NCBI RefSeq assembly: GCF_007559335.1
Contig: NZ_VMBG01000002.1
Location: forward strand, 674,501-738,500
Reading direction: 5' to 3'
Source of the DNA: Rariglobus hedericola
GTDB taxonomy: Bacteria > Verrucomicrobiota > Verrucomicrobiia > Opitutales > Opitutaceae
Length of the DNA stretch: 64,000 bases
Shown in pieces: positions 49,563-57,631 of this stretch. The position numbers and the translations under genes are program-made. Positions within the stretch are counted from its first letter, which is position 1. Every line of letters starts with the position of its first letter. The notes beneath the pieces are model-generated. The model did not search any database. It saw only the letters and a list, made by a program, of their open reading frames with translations, and had not been told where the DNA came from.

Positions 49563-51290
49563 TCAGCGGGGGCTGCCCAAATAAGCCAGCCAGCCGCCCA
49601 AAGAGGAGATGTTGCGAGCGCCGTTGAGGGCGTGAGGTTCGCAGAGAAAGCTTTTGACCCACGTTCCGTCATTCAGTTCGGCATTACCGATAACAAGGGG
49701 CGCGGGAACGGCGGCTGTGAAGCGTCCGAAGGCTTCAAGGGTGAGCGCGTAAGTCTCCACCGCGATGGGAGCGCCACCGGATTCATCGGAGGCGATGCGC
49801 ACGAGTCCGGGTTTGGGCGGCGTGGTGTGGGCGAGCGCGTAAAGTTGGTAACGCGCCGAGGTGGTGGTTGCGGCGAGGAAGCGGGCTCCGAGTGTCGTGA
49901 GCTGGTGGTGGAGGGGTTGCCCGCGCAAGTGCGCACCGCAGACGGCGAGCGTGATCTCGGATGCGACTGGCGAGGGCGACGCGGGCGAAGGGGGAGCGGC
50001 GGGTTTGTCACTTATTAAGTTACAAACCGGTTGGGTGTTTTCGCCGAGATAGCGGGCGCCGAGGACGAGGAGTTGTGCGTCTTGCCAGGCGGGGGCGATG
50101 AACGTGATGCCGAAGCCGGGGCCGAACGTGTAACGACCGGCGGGGACGGTGAGTCCGCAGAGGTCGAGGAGGTTCATGAAATTGTTGTAGCGGCCGAGAT
50201 TCGAGTTCAGGCGGATCGGATCGGCTTCCATTTCGGCGACGGTGTAGATCGTGCCGGCCGTGGGAGCGACGAGCGCGTCGACGGTGGGGAGGATGGTGTC
50301 GGCGGCGCGTCGGAGTTCGGCGAGACGGTAGGTGGCGCGGAAGGCGTCGACGGCGGATGCGGTTTTTCCGCCGAGGATGATTTTGGCGACCGTGGGATCG
50401 AGTCCGGCGGCGCGTGCGGCTTCGGGCGTGGCAGAGTGTTGCTCGATGAATTCACCGACGGCCGCATAACGCTCGGCAGTCCACGGGCCTTCGTAGAGGA
50501 GGCGTGCGGCGTCGAGGAACGGCGCGAAATCGACCTCGATGATTTCAGCGCCGAGAGCGCGCAGGCGGTCGAGGGCGGTGGCGAACAGCGCAGGCGACTC
50601 GGTGTTGCCGAACCACTCGAGCTGATCGGCGCGAGGGGCGCCGAGGCGGGGTTTCCCGGAGGAAGTGTCACCTATTAGGTGACAATTTGGTTTGGGGCGG
50701 GAAAAAGGATCGGCGGGGTCGTAGCCTTCGGCGGCGGCGAGGACGCGGGTGGTGGTGGCGATGTCGCGGGCGAAGATCGAGACGCAGTCGAGGGACCGGC
50801 AGGCGGGGACGACGCCGCGGGTGGAGAGACGACCCTTGGTGGGTTTGAGTCCGATGATCTGGTTGAAGGCGGCCGGGACGCGTCCGGAGCCGGCGGTGTC
50901 GGTGCCGAGGGCGAAATCGACGAGTCCGGAGGCGACGGCGACGGCGGAGCCGCTGGAAGAGCCGCCAGAGATGTAGTCAGAGTTGAATACGCAGCGCGGA
51001 GCGCCGTGGGGTGAGCGCGTGCCGACGAGGCCGGTGGCGAATTGGTCGAGGTTGGTCTTGCCGACAGGAAGCGCGCCGGCGGTGAGGAGGTTTTGGACGA
51101 CGTGGGCGGAGGCGGAGGGAGTGTAGGTGAAGCCCGGGCAGGCGGCGGTCGTGGGGATGCCCACGAGGTCAATGTTGTCTTTGATCGCGAAGGTCAGGCC
51201 AGCCAACGGGCCCGTCGAGGCGGTGGGCGTGAAGCGAGCTTGTTCGGCTGTGTTGAGGCGATGAATCCAGATCGCGGTATCGGTGCTCAT
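49563..51290 (-). CDS. atzF: allophanate hydrolase (amidase signature family)
   Basis: 575 residues. The amidase-signature triad is visible: Lys in LTFAIKDNIDLVG (about 35), the cis-Ser in SGGSSSGSAVAV, and the Ser in GTDTAGSGRVPAA. The C-terminal domain (about 440-575, LAVCGAHLRGQPLHHQL) is that of allophanate hydrolases such as AtzF. It converts allophanate to carbon dioxide and ammonia. Two short palindromes lie inside the gene (at 50002 and 50665), both read in frame: residues 202-209 (NCHLIGDT) and 420-429 (CNLISDKP). Six bp downstream of the carboxylase gene. Confidence 0.93.
   Translation of the reverse strand: MSTDTAIWIHRLNTAEQARFTPTASTGPLAGLTFAIKDNIDLVGIPTTAACPGFTYTPSASAHVVQNLLTAGALPVGKTNLDQFATGLVGTRSPHGAPRCVFNSDYISGGSSSGSAVAVASGLVDFALGTDTAGSGRVPAAFNQIIGLKPTKGRLSTRGVVPACRSLDCVSIFARDIATTTRVLAAAEGYDPADPFSRPKPNCHLIGDTSSGKPRLGAPRADQLEWFGNTESPALFATALDRLRALGAEIIEVDFAPFLDAARLLYEGPWTAERYAAVGEFIEQHSATPEAARAAGLDPTVAKIILGGKTASAVDAFRATYRLAELRRAADTILPTVDALVAPTAGTIYTVAEMEADPIRLNSNLGRYNNFMNLLDLCGLTVPAGRYTFGPGFGITFIAPAWQDAQLLVLGARYLGENTQPVCNLISDKPAAPPSPASPSPVASEITLAVCGAHLRGQPLHHQLTTLGARFLAATTTSARYQLYALAHTTPPKPGLVRIASDESGGAPIAVETYALTLEAFGRFTAAVPAPLVIGNAELNDGTWVKSFLCEPHALNGARNISSLGGWLAYLGSPR
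50002..50028. repeat. short palindrome family, copy 4, in atzF
   Basis: GGTTTGTCACTTA, T, TAAGTTACAAACC with one mismatch between arms. Encodes CNLISDKP in the linker before the C-terminal domain. Confidence 0.8.
50665..50685. repeat. short palindrome family, copy 5, in atzF
   Basis: TGTCACCTA, T, TAGGTGACA: two positions differ from the other copies, and both arms change together (compensatory). Encodes NCHLIGDT in the same frame as copy 4. Confidence 0.75.
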
Positions 51291-51296
51291 GTGAAT

Positions 51297-54200
51297 TTAG
51301 CCTTCGAGGACGATGAGGGTTTCGCCGGCGTTGACGGGGCGGCCTTCGGCGCAGCGGATTTCGCGGATCACGCCGGCGCGGGTCGCAGAGACGGTGACTT
51401 CCATTTTCATGGATTCGAGGATCACGAGCGGCTGGCCTTCGGTCACGGTGTCGTTGGGGGAAACGAGGATTTTCCAGACGTTGCCGGGGATGTGGGCGGG
51501 GAGCGCGACGCAGCCTTCGGGAATCGCGGACTCGTCGAGCGAGGAAGCGGATTCGTCGGATGCGGAGAAGTTGATCTGGCCGGAGTCGATCCAGCGCTGG
51601 CGCTCGGCTTCGAAGGCGGGCTGCTGATGGGTCTTGAAGGCGGTGATGGTAGCTTCGTTTTCGGAAAGGAAGCGCTGGTAGTCGCGGAGTTTGAAGGTGG
51701 TTTCTTCGATGCGAAGTTTGACGCGACCTTGCGGGAAGTCTTCGCGGAACTGGGTGAGCTCGGCGTTGGAGACAGGGTAGAATTTGATTTGGTCGAAGAA
51801 GCGGAGGAGCCAGGGTTTTCCGTCCGTGAAGTCGGCGGTCTGTTTGTGGCGGTTCCACATCTGGCAGGTGCGGCCGATGAATTGGTAGCCGCCGGGGCCT
51901 TCCATGCCGTAGATGCAGAGGTAGGCGCCGCCGATGCCGACGGCGTTCTCGGGCGTCCACGTGCGGGCGGGGTTATACTTTGTAGTGACTAAGCGGTGAC
52001 GCGGGTCGACGGGCGTGGCCACGGGGGCACCGAGATAGACGTCGCCGAGGGCGAGGACGAGGTAGCTCGCGTCGAAACAGATGCGGTAAACTTCTTCGAG
52101 GTTGGGGAGGTCGTTGATGCGGCGGATGAACTCGAGGTTGCTCGGGCACCACGGGGCATCCTTGCGGACGATCTGCATGTATTTGCGGATCGCGAGGAGG
52201 GTGGACTCGTCTTCCCAGGAGAGCGGGAGGTGGACGATGCGCGAAGGGACCTCGATGTCGTCGATGGCGGGGAGTTCGCTTTCGGCGCGGAGGAGGATTT
52301 CGAGCAGGCGCTCCATGGGGAGCAGGCGGTAATCGAAGTGGACCTGGAGGGAGCGGATGCCGGGGGTGAGGTCGATGAGGCCGGGGACCTTGTGGCGTTC
52401 GAGCCAGGTTTGCAGCGCGTGGACGCGCATGCGCATGGCGATGTCGAGCTGGAGCGGGCCGTATTCGATGAGGAGGTTGGCGTCGCCTTGGCGGCGATAG
52501 ACTGCGGCGGGCGCGGTGGGGCGTGCGGGGAGTTCGTGGAGGACGGCGGGCTCCGGAGGGGTGTCTCGCGAAGGGTGGGAAGGGAGCGAAGGTTCGGAGG
52601 AAGGGTTCGGAGTTTTAGAACTTTGGTTTGAACCTTCGCTTCCTTCGTATCCTTCGCGAGACAATGGCTTGGAGGTTCGCGAGGGGCGGAGGGTTTCGAT
52701 GGTGGATTCCTGGGCGTAGGCGAGTTCGCGGGCGTGTTGGGCGGTGAGCGCAACGAAGCGGACTTTGTCGCCGGGCTTGAGCTGGCCCATTTTCCAGAGC
52801 TCGGCTTGCACGATCGTGAAGGGGCAGACGAAGCCGCCGCAGCTCGGTCCGTCGGGGCCGAGGATGATGGGCATGTCGCCGGTGAAATCTACGGCGCCGA
52901 TGGCGTAGGCGTTGTCGTGGATGTTGGACGGATGCAGGCCGGCTTCGCCGCCGTCGCGGCGCGCCCACTCGGGTTTGGGTCCGATGAGGCGGACGCCGGT
53001 GCGGGCGGAGTTGTAGTGGACTTCGTAGGCGGTGGTGAGGAGGACGGAGATGTCGGCTTCGGTGAAGAAGTCGGGGGCGCCGTGCGGGCCGTAGAGGACG
53101 CCGATCGACCATTCGCGGGTGAGGGGTGGCTGGATGGCGGCGGGGGCGCGGAGAAGCGGGGCGTCGGTGGTGACGCCGCCGGGCGTGGAGGTGTGGACGC
53201 GGAGGACGTCGCCGGTGCGGAGGGCGCGGCCGGAGTGTCCGCCGAAGAGGCCGAGGGTGAAGGTGGACTTGCTGCCGAGGTAGTCGGGCACGTCGAGGCC
53301 GTGGCGGATCGCAAGATAGGCGCGTAGTCCCGCGCCGGATACGGAGCCGATGCGGAGGGTTTGGCCGGCGCGGATGCGGAAGGCGCGGTGGGGGGCGACG
53401 GGTTTGTTATCGAGCGTCGCGGGCATGTGGGCACCGGTGAGGGCGACGACGGCGGCGGTGTTGAAGCGGAGGGACGGGCCGTTGACGGTGAGTTCGAGGG
53501 CGGCTGCCGTGTCGGGGTTACCGACGAGGCGGTTGGCCAGGCGGAAGGACAGGTTGTCCATCGGGCCGGAGGGCGGGACGCCGACGTCCCAGTAGCCGAT
53601 GCGGCCTGGGTAGTCTTGGACGGTGGTCTGCGTGCCGCCTTCGAGGACCTCGATGGTGGAGGGGACGAAGGGGAGGCCGTTGAGGTATTTGGTTGTGACG
53701 GAGCCGGTGTGGAAACCTTCGCTGGCGATGATCTGGCGGAGGTAGGGAAGGTTGGTTTCGAGTCCGTAGACGCGGGTGTCGGCGAGGGCGGAATCGAGGC
53801 GGGCGAGAGCGTCGGCACGGTCGGTGCCGCGGACGATGATCTTGGCAATCATCGGGTCGTAGAAGGCGGAGACTTCGCTGCCGGTCTCGACCCAGGTTTC
53901 GATGCGCGCCGATGACTGGAAGTGGACGTCGGTGAGCGTGCCGGCGGCGGGTTGAAAGTTTTTGCCGGCGTCCTCGGCGTAGAGGCGGACTTGGATGGAA
54001 GCGCCGGTGGCGGAGGGAACGTAGTTGCGGAGGTCGAGTTCGCCGGCGGCGGAGAGGATCATCCATTCGACGAGGTCGATGCCGGTGACTTCTTCGGTGA
54101 CGCCATGTTCGACCTGGAGGCGGGTGTTGACCTCGAGGAAGTAGAAATGGCCGGTGGCGTTGTCGTAGACGAACTCGACGGTGCCGGCGTTGGTGTAGCC

Positions 54201-54995
54201 GGCGGCGGTGCCGAGGCGGGCGGCGCAGGCGAGGAGTTCGGTGCGTTGGTCGGCAGTGAGTCCGGGGGCGGGGGTTTCTTCGACGACCTTTTGGTTGCGG
54301 CGTTGGACGGAGCAGTCGCGTTCGCCGAGGGCGACGACGTGACCGTGGGAATCGCCGAGGATCTGGACTTCGATGTGGCGGGCGTGCTCGACGAATTTCT
54401 CGAGGAAGACACCGCCGTCCTTGAAATTGTTTTTGGCGAGGCGGACGACGGATTCGAAGGCGGGGGCGAGTTCGGCGGGTTTGCGGATGAGGGACATGCC
54501 GATGCCGCCGCCGCCGCCGGTGCTTTTCAGCATGACGGGGTAGCCGATGCGGGCGGCTTCGCGTTTCGCGGTTTCTAGGTCGGGGAGGAGGTCGGTGCCG
54601 GGGAGAAGGGGAACACCGTGGGCCTTGGCGAGGGCGCGGGCGGAGTGTTTGGGGCCGAGCTGGCGCATCTGCGCGGCGCGGGGGCCGATGAAGGCGATGC
54701 CGGCGGCTTCGCAGGCTTCGACGAAGGCGGCGTTTTCGGAGAGGAAGCCGTAGCCGGGGTGGATGGCTTGGGCGCCGGTGGCCTTGGCGGCGGCGAGGAT
54801 TTTGTCAGCGTCGAGGTAGCTTTGCGCGGCGGGGGACGGGCCGATGTGGATGGCTTCGTCGGCTTGGGAGACGTGGAGGCTGTGGCGGTCGGCGTCGGAA
54901 TAGACGGCGACGCTGGCGATGCCCATTTTCTTGAGCGTGCGGATGACGCGGCAAGCGATGGCTCCGCGGTTGGCGATGAGGACTTTTGAAAACAT
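51297..54995 (-). CDS. urea carboxylase family enzyme, probably guanidine carboxylase
   Basis: 1,232 residues from ATG 54995. Biotin carboxylase domain (1-450: FSKVLIANRGAIACRVIRT, ATP loop MLKSTGGGGGIGMS, EKFVEHARHIEVQILGD). Carboxyltransferase half one of KipA type (VLEGGTQTTVQDYPGRIGY, about 475-770), a linker of repeat sequence (772-813), carboxyltransferase half two of KipI type (860-1150), then biotin carrier with ESMKME (about 1198). The family carboxylates urea or guanidine. UAAP1 and UAAP2 in the same operon favour guanidine: product carboxyguanidine, then allophanate after deimination. The residue separating urea from guanidine specificity was not resolved here. Confidence 0.9.
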   Translation of the reverse strand: MFSKVLIANRGAIACRVIRTLKKMGIASVAVYSDADRHSLHVSQADEAIHIGPSPAAQSYLDADKILAAAKATGAQAIHPGYGFLSENAAFVEACEAAGIAFIGPRAAQMRQLGPKHSARALAKAHGVPLLPGTDLLPDLETAKREAARIGYPVMLKSTGGGGGIGMSLIRKPAELAPAFESVVRLAKNNFKDGGVFLEKFVEHARHIEVQILGDSHGHVVALGERDCSVQRRNQKVVEETPAPGLTADQRTELLACAARLGTAAGYTNAGTVEFVYDNATGHFYFLEVNTRLQVEHGVTEEVTGIDLVEWMILSAAGELDLRNYVPSATGASIQVRLYAEDAGKNFQPAAGTLTDVHFQSSARIETWVETGSEVSAFYDPMIAKIIVRGTDRADALARLDSALADTRVYGLETNLPYLRQIIASEGFHTGSVTTKYLNGLPFVPSTIEVLEGGTQTTVQDYPGRIGYWDVGVPPSGPMDNLSFRLANRLVGNPDTAAALELTVNGPSLRFNTAAVVALTGAHMPATLDNKPVAPHRAFRIRAGQTLRIGSVSGAGLRAYLAIRHGLDVPDYLGSKSTFTLGLFGGHSGRALRTGDVLRVHTSTPGGVTTDAPLLRAPAAIQPPLTREWSIGVLYGPHGAPDFFTEADISVLLTTAYEVHYNSARTGVRLIGPKPEWARRDGGEAGLHPSNIHDNAYAIGAVDFTGDMPIILGPDGPSCGGFVCPFTIVQAELWKMGQLKPGDKVRFVALTAQHARELAYAQESTIETLRPSRTSKPLSREGYEGSEGSNQSSKTPNPSSEPSLPSHPSRDTPPEPAVLHELPARPTAPAAVYRRQGDANLLIEYGPLQLDIAMRMRVHALQTWLERHKVPGLIDLTPGIRSLQVHFDYRLLPMERLLEILLRAESELPAIDDIEVPSRIVHLPLSWEDESTLLAIRKYMQIVRKDAPWCPSNLEFIRRINDLPNLEEVYRICFDASYLVLALGDVYLGAPVATPVDPRHRLVTTKYNPARTWTPENAVGIGGAYLCIYGMEGPGGYQFIGRTCQMWNRHKQTADFTDGKPWLLRFFDQIKFYPVSNAELTQFREDFPQGRVKLRIEETTFKLRDYQRFLSENEATITAFKTHQQPAFEAERQRWIDSGQINFSASDESASSLDESAIPEGCVALPAHIPGNVWKILVSPNDTVTEGQPLVILESMKMEVTVSATRAGVIREIRCAEGRPVNAGETLIVLEG
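52563..52672. repeat. GTCTCGCGAAGG dyad, element A, inside the carboxylase gene
   Basis: Starts GTCTCGCGAAGG and ends CCTTCGCGAGAC with matching inner arms (GGGAGCGAAGGTTC / GAACCTTCGCTTCC). Translated in frame as a Ser/Pro-rich linker between the two carboxyltransferase halves. Confidence 0.8.
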
Positions 54996-54998
54996 GAT

Positions 54999-55040
54999 GT
55001 CTCGCGAAGGAGGCGAAGGGAGCGAAGGTTCGGAGGAAGG
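54999..55040. repeat. GTCTCGCGAAGG half element B
   Basis: GTCTCGCGAAGGAGGCGAAG and then GGAGCGAAGGTTCGG, one arm of the same dyad, ending next to the stop of the GxxExxY gene and 3 bp ahead of the carboxylase ATG. Confidence 0.75.
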
Positions 55041-55042
55041 TG

Positions 55043-55444
55043 TCAACGGAAGGTGGGCTTGCCTTCGGCTCCGTTGACTATGCGGGTGATGCCGTTTTTG
55101 AGATGGGCTTCGTTGAAGTTGATGATAAAGCCGAGTTGGAGCGGGATGAGACGAAGATAGTTGTAGGTGATCTTTTTGAAGAGATCGGTGACCTCCGAGA
55201 CGGACTTGAGCTCGATGAGGACGAGGTGGTTGACGATGAGATCGGCGCGAAAGGCGACTTCTTCGAGAAGTTCGTCGTCGTAGTGGACGAGAATGGGCTT
55301 TTGTCGCTCAACGGTGAATCCGCGTTTGATGAGTTCTCGGACGAGGGCTGCTTCGTATACGGATTCAAGCAGACCGGGGCCGAGTTTGGTGTGCACGGTG
55401 AAGGCGGCGTCGAGAATGGCTTTTCCGATTTCTTCTTGGTTCAT
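55043..55444 (-). CDS. GxxExxY family protein (PD-(D/E)XK-like)
   Basis: 133 residues from ATG 55444 (MNQEEIGKAILDAAF); the open frame extends 33 codons upstream through repeat element C, which is unlikely to be real protein. The name motif is G-P-G-L-L-E-S-V-Y (about residue 22-30), and a nuclease-superfamily-like D...ELK block is FRADLIVNHLVLIELKS. Function unproven in this widespread family; a nuclease fold is inferred. It interrupts an otherwise metabolic operon and is bracketed by elements B and C. Confidence 0.88.
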   Translation of the reverse strand: MNQEEIGKAILDAAFTVHTKLGPGLLESVYEAALVRELIKRGFTVERQKPILVHYDDELLEEVAFRADLIVNHLVLIELKSVSEVTDLFKKITYNYLRLIPLQLGFIINFNEAHLKNGITRIVNGAEGKPTFR

Positions 55445-55454
55445 GACGGAGAGG

Positions 55455-55541
55455 GTCTCGCAAGGAGGGGAAGGGATCGAAGGTTCTGAGAGGGGATTAC
55501 TTTGGTTTGGTCCTTCGCTTCCTTCGTATCCTTCGCGAGAC
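55455..55541. repeat. GTCTCGCGAAGG dyad, element C
   Basis: Begins GTCTCGCAAGG and ends CCTTCGCTTCC...CCTTCGCGAGAC, with imperfect arms, filling the gap between UAAP2 and the GxxExxY gene. Confidence 0.8.
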
Positions 55542-55545
55542 ATAT

Positions 55546-56205
55546 TCAGGGATTCCAGATGAGGACTTCGACGGGGGTGGGGTTCCAGCCGTTGCAGGGG
55601 TTGTTGAGTTGGGGGCAGTTGCTGATGAGGGCCACGATGTCCATGCGGGCGGTCATCTCGACGTATTTGCCGGGGGAGGAGACGCCGTCGGCGAATTGGA
55701 GGCCGCCCTCCGGTGTCACCGGGACGTTCATGAAGAAGTTTATGTTCGCTGGGATGTCGCGTTTGTTGAGGTCGAAGGTGCTGCCGGGCCAGGTCATGAG
55801 TCCGAGGAGAAAACTCTGGCGGCAGGAGTGCATGTGGCGCGTGCCGTGGCCGTAGCGGAGGGTGTTGGCTTCGCAGGAACAGGCTCCGCCGAGGGTGTCG
55901 TGGCGTCCGCAGGTGTCGGCGGTGATTTCGGCGAGGACGTTTAGTTCGTTGGAATAGAGCTTGGTGCCGGTGGTGAGATAGATGCCGCCGTTTTCGCGGA
56001 TGGTGTCCTGGGCGCTGTAGCGTTCGCGGAAGTCGGCGGCGGCGTAGAAGAGGGTGTCGGCGGCCTGGTTGCCTTCGAGGTCGAGGATGCGGAGGACTTG
56101 GCCGGCTTTGATTTCGTGCATCCAGAAGTCGCCGGCGGGGATGACATGGCGGTAGGCGGCGTCGGCAGGAGTGAGCGAAGATTCGGTGTAGATGAGCGTG
56201 CTCAT
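55546..56205 (-). CDS. urea carboxylase-associated protein 2 (DUF1989), carboxyguanidine deiminase subunit
   Basis: 219 residues. DUF1989 pattern: [49 protein letters not shown] and [13 protein letters not shown], with Cys and His that suit a metal site. Members formerly called UAAP1/UAAP2 were assigned as the two subunits (CgdA/CgdB) of carboxyguanidine deiminase, which turns carboxyguanidine into allophanate and ammonia; which subunit is which I cannot fix here. It follows UAAP1 by 6 bp. Confidence 0.88.
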   Translation of the reverse strand: MSTLIYTESSLTPADAAYRHVIPAGDFWMHEIKAGQVLRILDLEGNQAADTLFYAAADFRERYSAQDTIRENGGIYLTTGTKLYSNELNVLAEITADTCGRHDTLGGACSCEANTLRYGHGTRHMHSCRQSFLLGLMTWPGSTFDLNKRDIPANINFFMNVPVTPEGGLQFADGVSSPGKYVEMTARMDIVALISNCPQLNNPCNGWNPTPVEVLIWNP

Positions 56206-56211
56206 GGCCGG

Positions 56212-57012
56212 TCAGAGGGAGAAGAGTTCGGAGTTGTAGAGGGCTCGCTCGTTTTCGGGGCGGTAGGTGCGGCAGTAGTCGGTAGCGGAGGGCGGGTCGG
56301 TGCGGTAGAGTTGGAGTCGGATGGGAGCTGGGCCGTAGGCGAGGCGTGTATCCATGGGGTGGTGACAGGTTGTCAGGATCACGAGGACGTCGAGCTCGGC
56401 GCGGAGGTCGAGGTGGTCGCCGGCTTTGGAGTGGTTGGGGACGAAGCTCAGGCGTCCGTCGGAGTCGGTGGAGAGCTTGCTGAAGAAGTTGATGTTGGGG
56501 ACGAGGTCGCGGGCGTTAAGTCCGTGTTTGGAGAGCTCGATGAGGAAGTGGTCGTGGGAGTTGCGGTGCCAGTCGTTGCGGGCGGTCTGGTAGTTCTTCT
56601 TGCCCCATTTCTTTTCGACGTGGGCGGCGGTGTCGTGTCCGCCGAGCGGGTCGTGCCAGCCGAGGGTGTCGCCGGTAATGGAGAAGAGGGCGCGGGCCAT
56701 GTCCGAGTAGAGCATGCATCCCGTGGTGAGCTTGGAGGTGTGCTGGCCCTTGAGCGTGTCGGCCATGTTGTAGCGGTCGACGGGCTCTGCGCGGTTGAAG
56801 CAGAGGAAGGAGATGTTGGCACCGGCTTCGAGGGCGGTGAGGCGGAGCGTGGTGTGGCGACGGACTACGAAAGACACGGCGGAGCCGCCAGGAATGGTTT
56901 CCTCGACGAGCAGGCGGTCGGCGGGAATGGGCGCGGGCTGCGGGACCGGGCCGGTCGGGCGCGGCGTGGTGAAGGAGGTGCCGGAAGGAGCGGGTGGCGT
57001 AAGGAGCGGCAT
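56212..57012 (-). CDS. urea carboxylase-associated protein 1 (DUF1989), carboxyguanidine deiminase subunit
   Basis: 266 residues. Same fold as UAAP2 but longer: GGSAVSFVVRRHTTLRLTAL, ANISFLCFNRAEPVDRYN, KLTTGCMLYSDMARALFSIT, GDTLGWHDPLGGHDTAAH and INFFSKLSTDSDGRLSFVP. Forms the hetero-enzyme with UAAP2. A 28-bp dyad (57017-57044) ends 5 bp before its ATG and matches the one ahead of the binding-protein gene, so transcription may also start here. Confidence 0.88.
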   Translation of the reverse strand: MPLLTPPAPSGTSFTTPRPTGPVPQPAPIPADRLLVEETIPGGSAVSFVVRRHTTLRLTALEAGANISFLCFNRAEPVDRYNMADTLKGQHTSKLTTGCMLYSDMARALFSITGDTLGWHDPLGGHDTAAHVEKKWGKKNYQTARNDWHRNSHDHFLIELSKHGLNARDLVPNINFFSKLSTDSDGRLSFVPNHSKAGDHLDLRAELDVLVILTTCHHPMDTRLAYGPAPIRLQLYRTDPPSATDYCRTYRPENERALYNSELFSL

Positions 57013-57016
57013 GGCG

Positions 57017-57044
57017 GTGTTACGAAATATTAAAAAAGTAATAC
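57017..57044. promoter_or_regulatory. operator candidate ahead of UAAP1
   Basis: GTGTTAC-N14-GTAATAC; the arms are inverted repeats with one mismatch and centres 21 bp apart, two helical turns, as used by ribbon-helix-helix tetramers such as NikR. Same left half and spacing as at 62910. Confidence 0.6.
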
Positions 57045-57091
57045 TGCACGAACAATGCCAGTCCAGCCTGATGATGGGTCTTTTTCCGCGC

Positions 57092-57532
57092 TTAAAGCAG
57101 AGGCGGGATGGTGGTGGCGGTGAGGTTGAGCTTGCCGGTGCGGACGCCGCGGCAGGTGGTCAGCTCATTGGCCAAGGTCTGGAGGTCGGAGGCTTTGCCC
57201 TGAACGAGGAGGACCTCCATGTAATTATGGTGCTCGAGGTGAACGTGCATGCTGGAGACGACGAGCAGGTAGTGGCGGTGTTGAATCTCGGCCAGGCGGG
57301 TTTGAAGGCCCTTGGTGGTGTGGTCGTAAACCAGGCTGATGGTGCCGGCGACGGACTCGGTGCCGAGGCGGGCGGCGTTTTCGATGAGACCGTCTCGGGC
57401 GAGGGCGGCGACGGCTTGGGAGCGGCTCGCATAGCCGCGGCTCTGCACCATCGCGTCGAGCTCATCGAGGAGGCTCTCGGGGAGCGAAACGCTGAAGCGG
57501 GCGAGGCGGTCTTTTTTGGCGGCGGCGGTCAT
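57092..57532 (-). CDS. NikR-like ribbon-helix-helix regulator lacking the nickel Cys
   Basis: 146 residues. N-terminal ribbon-helix-helix (LARFSVSLPESLLDELDAMV, RGYASRSQAVAAL) and ACT-like C-terminal domain. Compared with E. coli NikR from memory: QH of His76 is kept (EIQHRH), His87 and His89 are kept (MHVHLEH), but Cys95 is Tyr (HHNYMEV). Without that ligand the square-planar nickel site cannot form. No urease or nickel transporter is nearby; the neighbours are biotin-dependent guanidine genes. It may sense another ligand and bind the dyads at 57017 and 62910 (inference). Confidence 0.85.
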   Translation of the reverse strand: MTAAAKKDRLARFSVSLPESLLDELDAMVQSRGYASRSQAVAALARDGLIENAARLGTESVAGTISLVYDHTTKGLQTRLAEIQHRHYLLVVSSMHVHLEHHNYMEVLLVQGKASDLQTLANELTTCRGVRTGKLNLTATTIPPLL

Positions 57533-57542
57533 GAGGAGAAGT

Positions 57543-57624
57543 GTCGCGCGAAGGACGCGAAGGGCGCGAAGATTTGGAGCGGAACCGGCTCGAACCTTTG
57601 TTTCCTTCGCGTGCTTCGCGCGAC
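57543..57624. repeat. GTCGCGCGAAG dyad, element D
   Basis: GTCGCGCGAAGGACGCGAAG is mirrored by CTTCGCGTGCTTCGCGCGAC; inner arms GAGC...GCTC. Lies between the glutamine-synthetase-like gene and the NikR-like gene. Confidence 0.8.
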
Positions 57625-57631
57625 TATTTTT

